A stretch of DNA of 64,000 nucleotides from an uncultured Thalassotalea sp. GTDB lineage: Bacteria > Pseudomonadota > Gammaproteobacteria > Enterobacterales > Alteromonadaceae. Numbering within the stretch: the first letter of the stretch is position 1; each line of letters opens with the position of its first letter. Of the stretch, positions 58,988-64,000 are shown one piece after another. The notes beneath the pieces were generated by a model, which was not told where the DNA came from, searched no databases, and saw only the letters and a program-made list of their open reading frames with translations. The translations under genes and the position numbers were made by a program. Location of the stretch: the NCBI GenBank assembly GCA_947492575.1, contig CANLNK010000003.1, positions 308,605-372,604 of the forward strand, written 5' to 3'.

Positions 58988-60940
58988 ATGTACAGTAATT
59001 TTAAGCAATGTAACGAGTCATTATCCGACAGACAGCCAATAGATTTTTTCTTAGCGAAGAAGTTACAAAGTTCACTGATATTCTCAACGGGGAGCAATTT
59101 AAGTGACGGTGAAGCCGCCATTGCATTTCATCTTTTTATGGCGCTCAGCAGCGCTCTTAACGACGGGCACACATGCTTGTTGTTAAGCACATTAGCAGAA
59201 CAACGACTGTGGGACCAAGACGTCGTCATTGACGGTAAAACGCATACTCGGGTTGGTTTTGAGTTTCCACCGCTGGCAATACTTGTCAGCATTCTAAATA
59301 AATTACCGATCACCGTTAACGATGGTAACCCTTTGACGTTTGAGCACAATAGACTGTACCTGTCACGTTATTGGGCGTTTGAAACCGAGGTGGCTCAAGC
59401 ATTACTACCTCGACTGCAAGAGCATTCTGTTATCGATCTTGAAAGCGCTTTTGATGTGCTGTCTAGGCTTTTTCCTGAGTCTAAACCTTCTGAAAGCTCA
59501 GCTACGCAACTGGATATGCAAAAAGTAGCTGTTGCGAACTCACTTAATAAGGATTTCGCTGTTATTGCGGGGGGCCCAGGTACAGGTAAAACCACAACGG
59601 TGACTAAGCTATTGCTAGCTTTGTTAATGATTCATCAACGAAGCAATAGTGCTCAACAGATTAATGAGCAATCCTTAAGTAAGCAATCACCGAATAAGCC
59701 CCCCTTAAGTGGCCGAGCTTTGAACATCAAAATGGCGGCACCGACGGGTAAAGCCGCTCAGCGCTTAATGGAGTCGATAACAGGTTCGTTAAAACGCGTG
59801 GCACAAGAGTGTCACCTCAGCGATGAAATTATTGATGCTATACCTAATGAAGCATCGACGATTCATCGTTTGCTCGGCGTTAAGCGTCATGAGCACAACT
59901 TTAAACATGACGCTGAAAATCCGCTCGACCTCGACGTGCTGCTCGTTGATGAAATATCTATGGTCGACCTACCGCTTATGGCACGCCTTCTAAGAGCGAT
60001 GCCAGCTCATGGGCGCTTAATTGTGCTAGGTGATGCTGACCAATTGCCTTCCGTTGCAGCAGGCTCTATTTTGGCCGACATTGCTCCACGCGGATTACTT
60101 GGCTATTCGCCACCGAATATTGCTATGTTAAATAAGCTTACCGGATACGCATTCGAACCATCAGGGAAAGGTTTAGATCACCTTTCTCTGCTGACGTTTT
60201 CCTATCGATTTGACGGTTCAGGCGGTATTGGTTTGTTGGCTAAAGCCGTTATTGCTGGTGATGTTGACGAAACAAAAGCTGTGCTTGCATCTAACAACCA
60301 TCAATTAACCTATCATGAGCACAGCCCGTTGATAGAGTGGTTATCCCCTCAAATAAAACAGCATTACTCCCAAATGTTTTTAGTGAAAAACATAAGTGAA
60401 GCTTTTACTGCATTCGATAACTTCAGGGTATTGTGTGCTAATCGCAAAGGTGAACGCGGTACGGAGAATGTTAACCAATTAACGGAAACTTTATTGCGTA
60501 AGTTTGGCGCAATCAAAACCCGTGACAGCCTGTATCACGGTAAGCCCATTATGATTACCACCAACGATTATAGCTTAGGGTTATACAATGGTGATATAGG
60601 ACTGATTTGGCAAGTTAATAACAAGCTGCTTGCTGTATTTCCCGAAGGTAAAGATGAAAATAACGAGGTTGTTTATCGTTATATTTCACCTGCACGATTA
60701 CCTACATTTGAAACTGTCTACGCCATGACAATTCATAAAACTCAAGGCAGCGAATTTGCAAACGTCGCACTTGTGTTGCCTGAAGAAGACAATCCAATTC
60801 TATCGCGTGAGCTTTTCTACACAGGCATTACACGCGCCAAAACGCATATAAATCTACTGGCGGACAACGCGATTGTTGCGAAAACAACGGAAAAGCGCAT
60901 CGTTAGGCATTCAGCATTAAAACAAAGACTGTTCGAATAA
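58988..60940 (+). CDS. recD: Exodeoxyribonuclease V subunit alpha (RecD)
   Basis: The 5'-3' helicase of RecBCD. The protein has 650 residues (E. coli 608). Walker A is AGGPGTGKTTTVTKLLLALL at about 193; DVLLVDEISMVDLPLMARLL is Walker B; VLGDADQLPSVAAGSILADI is motif III, and the C-terminal TIHKTQGSEFANVALVLP and FYTGITRAK complete the SF1B motor. GAGGCAGTT precedes the ATG, 12 bp after recB. A serine/glutamine-rich insert (about 213-240) accounts for part of the extra length. Confidence 0.95.
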   Translation: MYSNFKQCNESLSDRQPIDFFLAKKLQSSLIFSTGSNLSDGEAAIAFHLFMALSSALNDGHTCLLLSTLAEQRLWDQDVVIDGKTHTRVGFEFPPLAILVSILNKLPITVNDGNPLTFEHNRLYLSRYWAFETEVAQALLPRLQEHSVIDLESAFDVLSRLFPESKPSESSATQLDMQKVAVANSLNKDFAVIAGGPGTGKTTTVTKLLLALLMIHQRSNSAQQINEQSLSKQSPNKPPLSGRALNIKMAAPTGKAAQRLMESITGSLKRVAQECHLSDEIIDAIPNEASTIHRLLGVKRHEHNFKHDAENPLDLDVLLVDEISMVDLPLMARLLRAMPAHGRLIVLGDADQLPSVAAGSILADIAPRGLLGYSPPNIAMLNKLTGYAFEPSGKGLDHLSLLTFSYRFDGSGGIGLLAKAVIAGDVDETKAVLASNNHQLTYHEHSPLIEWLSPQIKQHYSQMFLVKNISEAFTAFDNFRVLCANRKGERGTENVNQLTETLLRKFGAIKTRDSLYHGKPIMITTNDYSLGLYNGDIGLIWQVNNKLLAVFPEGKDENNEVVYRYISPARLPTFETVYAMTIHKTQGSEFANVALVLPEEDNPILSRELFYTGITRAKTHINLLADNAIVAKTTEKRIVRHSALKQRLFE

Positions 60941-60951
60941 ACTAAAAAGTT

Positions 60952-60990
60952 AAACGATTAGACGAATTTAAGCCGTCTAAACTAACGTTT
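60952..60990 (+). terminator. Bulged hairpin after recD
   Basis: TTAGACG/CGTCTAA (60958-60964 with 60974-60980) extended by AAACG/CGTTT, followed by TTAAG. It is a likely but weak terminator. Confidence 0.4.
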
Positions 60991-61029
60991 TAAGCGCATC
61001 AATAGAGCAGAACATAGCAGGCTAAGCGT

Positions 61030-61584
61030 ATGTCGAGATTACATCAGGAAAACACAGGACTTATCATAGTCGATATTCAAGGTAAACTTGCAAGACTGGT
61101 CCATGACAGCGAGCATTTTATTAAGCGCAGTGAAAAACTCGTGATGGGGGCAAAGGCTCTCGAGCTGCCCATCGTCTTGTTGGAGCAAAACCCAGAGAAA
61201 CTCGGCAGTACAATAACAGAGCTATCACGACACCTTTCGACAGTTAATCCAATCAAAAAATTCACCTTTGACGCTTGCTTAACACCTAGTTTCGTATCAG
61301 CACTGAAGTGTGATGCATATCAGCATATAGACAATTGGTTAGTGTGCGGAATAGAGGCTCATATTTGTGTTTTTCAAACTACGATGGGCCTGAAGCAGCT
61401 CGGATACCGAGTGCAAGTAATCAGTGACTGCATATCTTCTCGCAATGGTGAGCACGTTAAACTCGCCCTTAGCCGTTTAGCTAACGACGGCGTTGAAATA
61501 ACAAACTTTGAAATGTGCTTATACGAATTGCTTAAAGATTGTCGGCATGAGTCTTTTAAAGAAGTACTTAATCTAATTCGTTAA
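61030..61584 (+). CDS. Isochorismatase-family cysteine hydrolase
   Basis: A protein of 184 residues. The catalytic triad of the family is visible: Asp15 in LIIVDIQGKLA, Lys in NPIKKFTFDAC and Cys in WLVCGIEAHICVFQT. The short form resembles YcaC-type hydrolases, whose substrates are mostly unknown. It is not beside nicotinamidase or siderophore genes; nadA lies nearby on the other strand, but that is not enough to call it a nicotinamidase. It stands alone after recD. Confidence 0.88.
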   Translation: MSRLHQENTGLIIVDIQGKLARLVHDSEHFIKRSEKLVMGAKALELPIVLLEQNPEKLGSTITELSRHLSTVNPIKKFTFDACLTPSFVSALKCDAYQHIDNWLVCGIEAHICVFQTTMGLKQLGYRVQVISDCISSRNGEHVKLALSRLANDGVEITNFEMCLYELLKDCRHESFKEVLNLIR

Positions 61585-61735
61585 TTGTTAGAGCACTAGC
61601 CGGTATGTAGCTAGTAACGAGCTTGCCAAAAGTTACGTTTAACAAAACAATGAGATAGTAACTAAATTCAGAATATTTTCAGTTTGATTGAGCTGTAGAC
61701 AGGCTTGATACGTAATGAGTAGAGCATCAATTTAA

Positions 61736-61826
61736 TGGCGGTGAGGGAGGAATTCGAATCCTCGAAGGGCTATAAACCCTTACACGAGTTCCAGTCGTGC
61801 GCCTTCAACCACTCAGCCACCTCACC
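61736..61826 (-). tRNA. tRNA-Ser (anticodon GGA)
   Basis: On the minus strand it begins GGTGAGGTGGCTGAGTGG and ends CTCACCGCCA with CCA encoded. The anticodon stem is CACGA/TCGTG around the loop CTGGAAC, giving GGA. A long variable arm typical of serine tRNAs (AAGGG...CCCTT) and the T-loop TTCGAAT are present. Length 91. Confidence 0.95.
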
Positions 61827-61891
61827 GTAAGCGCTCAATAAACAATAGCTAAAGAAATAGCGTAATTGAAAAGCTGCGCTATGTTAGAAAA

Positions 61892-61914
61892 AAAGCCTTG
61901 CTTTCGCAAGGCTT
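61892..61914 (-). terminator. Terminator after nadA
   Basis: Stem AAAGCCTTGC/GCAAGGCTTT, loop TTTC. On the minus strand it is followed by a T run. It separates nadA from the downstream tRNA-Ser. Confidence 0.88.
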
Positions 61915-61985
61915 TATTACAAGGTTTTATCCAAAATTGAACTGCTTGGCTAATTTAAGAGCAAGCCAAAGCGCAAAAACAGGAT

Positions 61986-63026
61986 CTAACGTTTTAATGA
62001 CGCTGAAAATTCCAACATTCGGTTGGTTGAACGAAGCGCGCCTTCTCTAAGCGACATGTCTACGAACACCTCTTTACCCGTTGGGTCAATTAACGCTTCT
62101 TCGATTAACTGCAAGCCGTTCATCGCCATCCACGGACAGTGTGCACAGCTGCGACAAGTAGCCCCTTCACCGGCTGTTGGTGCTTCAAAGAATTCTTTTT
62201 CAGGACAAAGTTGCTGCATTTTGTAGAAAATACCGCGATCAGTCGCCACAATGAACTTCTGATTAGGCATTTCCTGTGCTGCTTTAATTAACTGGCTTGT
62301 TGAACCGACGGCATCAGCAAGATCGATAATTTCTGCCGGAGATTCAGGGTGAACTAAAACCGCTGCATCTGGATGCAACTTTTTCATGTCAATTAGCGCT
62401 TTGGTTTTAAATTCGTCATGAACAATACAAGCGCCCTGCCACATTAACATATCTGCGCCGGTTTGCTTTTGAATGTAGTTGCCTAAATGACGATCTGGCC
62501 CCCACAAGATTTTTTCACCCTGTTCATCTAAGTGCTCAACGATCTCAAGAGCACAAGAAGACGTGACAATCCAATCTGCACGCGCTTTTACTGCCGTCGA
62601 TGTATTGGCGTACACAACTACTGTGCGATCTGGGTGTTGCTCACAAAAAGCATTAAATTGCTCAATAGGACAACCTAAATCAAGCGAGCAAGTCGCTTCT
62701 AACGTTGGCATCACCACGGTTTTTTCAGGGGTTAATACTTTTGCGGTCTCCCCCATAAAACGTACACCAGCGACAATAAGTATATCTGCGGGGTGTTGAT
62801 TACCAAATCGGGCCATTTCTAGCGAGTCTGCTACACAGCCACCAGTTTCTTCCGCTAACGCCTGAATTTCAGGGTCACAGTAATAATGCGCAACCAGAAC
62901 TGCGTTTTTTTCTTTCAGCAGTTTCTTGATATTTTCTTTATGCATAGCCTTCTGCTCAGCACTTAATGGCTGTGGCTTGGCTGGAAATTGAAAATCTATA
63001 TCAACAGCAAGGTTTGATTGCGACAT
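61986..63026 (-). CDS. nadA: Quinolinate synthase
   Basis: It condenses iminoaspartate with dihydroxyacetone phosphate to quinolinate in NAD synthesis, using a 4Fe-4S cluster. The protein has 346 residues (E. coli 347). Motifs: [58 protein letters not shown], and [17 protein letters not shown] near the C terminus, which hold the cluster cysteines. nadB is not in this window. A terminator follows it. The upstream gap 63027-63307 shows no gene. Confidence 0.96.
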   Translation of the reverse strand: MSQSNLAVDIDFQFPAKPQPLSAEQKAMHKENIKKLLKEKNAVLVAHYYCDPEIQALAEETGGCVADSLEMARFGNQHPADILIVAGVRFMGETAKVLTPEKTVVMPTLEATCSLDLGCPIEQFNAFCEQHPDRTVVVYANTSTAVKARADWIVTSSCALEIVEHLDEQGEKILWGPDRHLGNYIQKQTGADMLMWQGACIVHDEFKTKALIDMKKLHPDAAVLVHPESPAEIIDLADAVGSTSQLIKAAQEMPNQKFIVATDRGIFYKMQQLCPEKEFFEAPTAGEGATCRSCAHCPWMAMNGLQLIEEALIDPTGKEVFVDMSLREGALRSTNRMLEFSASLKR

Positions 63027-63307
63027 TTTTCGTTCTCTACAACTTAAAAATACTTAATTAAAAACGGCGGGAATTATACGCGAATACTCTTCAAATGTGT
63101 ACTTAGCGTCACGTGTTTGTCATTTACCCATGATAGCCTAAAGTTTAGGCTTTCATTTAATAGAAGCGTAATACGAAATAAATTTAGATTCCGATTTGTC
63201 ATGAATGAAACCTTAGACTAAACCCTAAAAGCGCCAAGACATTAAACGCTATTTAAATTCCACAAAGATTGGTTCAAATTGGGAGTAAATTAGAGAAACT
63301 AAAAAGG

Positions 63308-63926
63308 TGGTCGGTCATGAAGGATTTTAACCTTCGACACGTTACTTGAGTAAAGAGCGTTAAAAGCCTTGGCTTTTTTGCACTAATGACTTTAGGAATA
63401 ATTAAGGAAGTGGTCGGTCGTGAAGGATTTGAACCTTCGACACGTTACTTGAGTAAAGAGCGTTAAAAGCTTTGGCTTTTTTGCACTAATGACTTTAGGA
63501 ATAATTAAGGAGGTGGTCGGTCGTGAAGGATTTGAACCTTCGACACGTTACTTGAGTAAAGAGCGTTAAAAGCCTTGGCTTTTTTGCACTAATGACTTTA
63601 GGAATAATCAAGAGAGTGGTCGGTCGTGAAGGGTTTAAACCTTCGACACGTTACTTGGGTAAAGAGCGTTAAAAGCCTTGTTTTTTTTTGCACTAATGAC
63701 TTTAGGAATAATTAAGGAAGTGGTCGGTCGTGAAGGATTTGAACCTTCGACACGTTACTTGGGTAAAGAGCGTTAAAAGCTTTTGCTTTTTTACACTAAT
63801 GGCTTTAGGAATAATTAAGAGAGTGGTCGGTCGTGAAGGATTTGAACCTTCGACACGTTACTTGGGTAAAGAGCGTTAAAAGCCTTGTTTTTTTTGCACT
63901 AATGACTTTAGGAATAATTAAGGAAG
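63308..63926 (-). repeat. Six tandem 103-104 bp repeats, each carrying the 3' end of tRNA-Lys
   Basis: Units begin at 63308, 63411, 63514, 63617, 63721 and 63824, and the intact tRNA begins at 63927, exactly one period later. The first 32 bases of each unit copy the tRNA's T-arm, acceptor 3' strand and CCA (reverse complement TGGTCGGTCGTGAAGG...). The remaining 71 bases are a conserved spacer with TTACTTGRGTAAAGAGCG, a small AAAAGC/GCTTTT hairpin and a TAATGACTTTAGGAATAATT segment. The outermost unit and unit four carry base changes in the T-loop, but the T-stem GAAGG/CCTTC is kept in all. The whole array lies downstream of the tRNA in transcription order. Confidence 0.9.
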
Positions 63927-64000
63927 TGGTCGGTCGTGAAGGATTTGAACCTTCGACAAATTGGTTAAAAGCCAACTGCTCTACCAACTGAGCTAACGAC
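63927..64000 (-). tRNA. tRNA-Lys (anticodon TTT), truncated at its 5' end by the window edge
   Basis: On the minus strand GTCGTTAGCTCAGTTGG (D arm) and the anticodon loop CTTTTAA (TTT) lead to a T-loop TTCAAAT and the acceptor ending ACGACCG-A-CCA. The acceptor partner CGGTCGT implies that about two bases of the 5' end lie beyond position 64000. It is the parent of the tandem 3'-end repeats. Confidence 0.9.

Noticed and set aside
63308..63926. CRISPR-like array
   Set aside because: The period is 103-104 bp, the segments between the shared tRNA ends are themselves identical, and the repeated part is a tRNA 3' end. There are no variable spacers and no cas genes.
63805..63987. A 60-residue minus-strand reading frame over the tRNA-Lys and its repeats
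   Set aside because: It runs through the tRNA (VEGSNPSRPTT is the usual translation of a tRNA T-arm/acceptor) and is not a gene.

Overview
The window looks like a chromosomal segment of a marine gammaproteobacterium of the order Alteromonadales, probably Colwelliaceae (Thalassotalea/Colwellia-like). This is inferred from protein resemblance (AroG, AroH, PpsA/PpsR, DeoB, DeoD, RecBCD, NadA close to Escherichia coli relatives), two large TonB-dependent receptors, Alteromonadales-type DUF proteins and an AT-leaning composition. No phage, plasmid, IS transposase or CRISPR array is visible.

Layout. 1-5.7 kb: a GGA-loop hairpin pair, two small membrane proteins and a moxR / DUF58 / transglutaminase operon. 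5.7-7.0 kb: aroG. 7.0-26.3 kb: a nucleoside and nucleic-acid utilisation region: add-xapX-deoD; deoB with a TonB-dependent receptor; udk, nupC-deoC, tdk, upp; cdd-deoA; a large Oar-like TonB receptor; and a RutR-like TetR regulator translationally coupled to a secreted endonuclease/exonuclease/phosphatase-fold enzyme and followed by alkaline phosphatase. 26.3-34.3 kb: ydiJ, divergent ppsA/ppsR, aroH. 34.3-40.8 kb: tyrosine phosphatase, REC-TPR protein, chemoreceptor, EVE protein, small lipoprotein, solute-binding protein. 40.8-45.5 kb: galactoside permease and lacZ. 45.5-51.5 kb: assorted membrane, regulatory and metabolic genes. 51.56-51.82 kb: a MITE-like element. 51.9-60.9 kb: recC-recB-recD. 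61.0-64.0 kb: isochorismatase-family hydrolase, tRNA-Ser(GGA), nadA, and a tandem array derived from the 3' end of a tRNA-Lys(TTT) that runs off the right edge.

How the genes work together. The 7-26 kb region can be read as one pathway. Secreted phosphatases would convert external nucleic acid or nucleotides to nucleosides, the TonB receptors and NupC could bring them in, Add/Cdd deaminate them, DeoD/DeoA phosphorolyse them, DeoB/DeoC feed the pentose to glycolysis, and Udk/Tdk/Upp salvage the rest. Palindromes resembling the E. coli RutR consensus TTGACCANNTGGTCAA occur upstream of cdd-deoA, between deoB and udk, three times between the Oar-like receptor and the rutR-like gene, and as a perfect copy inside add. 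This suggests a uracil/thymine-sensing regulon that differs from the CytR/DeoR logic of E. coli.

The two most unusual structures are the six tandem 103-104 bp repeats downstream of tRNA-Lys, each starting with a copy of the tRNA's T-arm/acceptor/CCA end, and the shared RutR-like operators. Further curiosities are a long-range structure that could hide the Shine-Dalgarno sequence of the first TonB receptor, a CsrA-like hairpin pair at the left edge, and a receiver domain lacking its phosphoacceptor aspartate.
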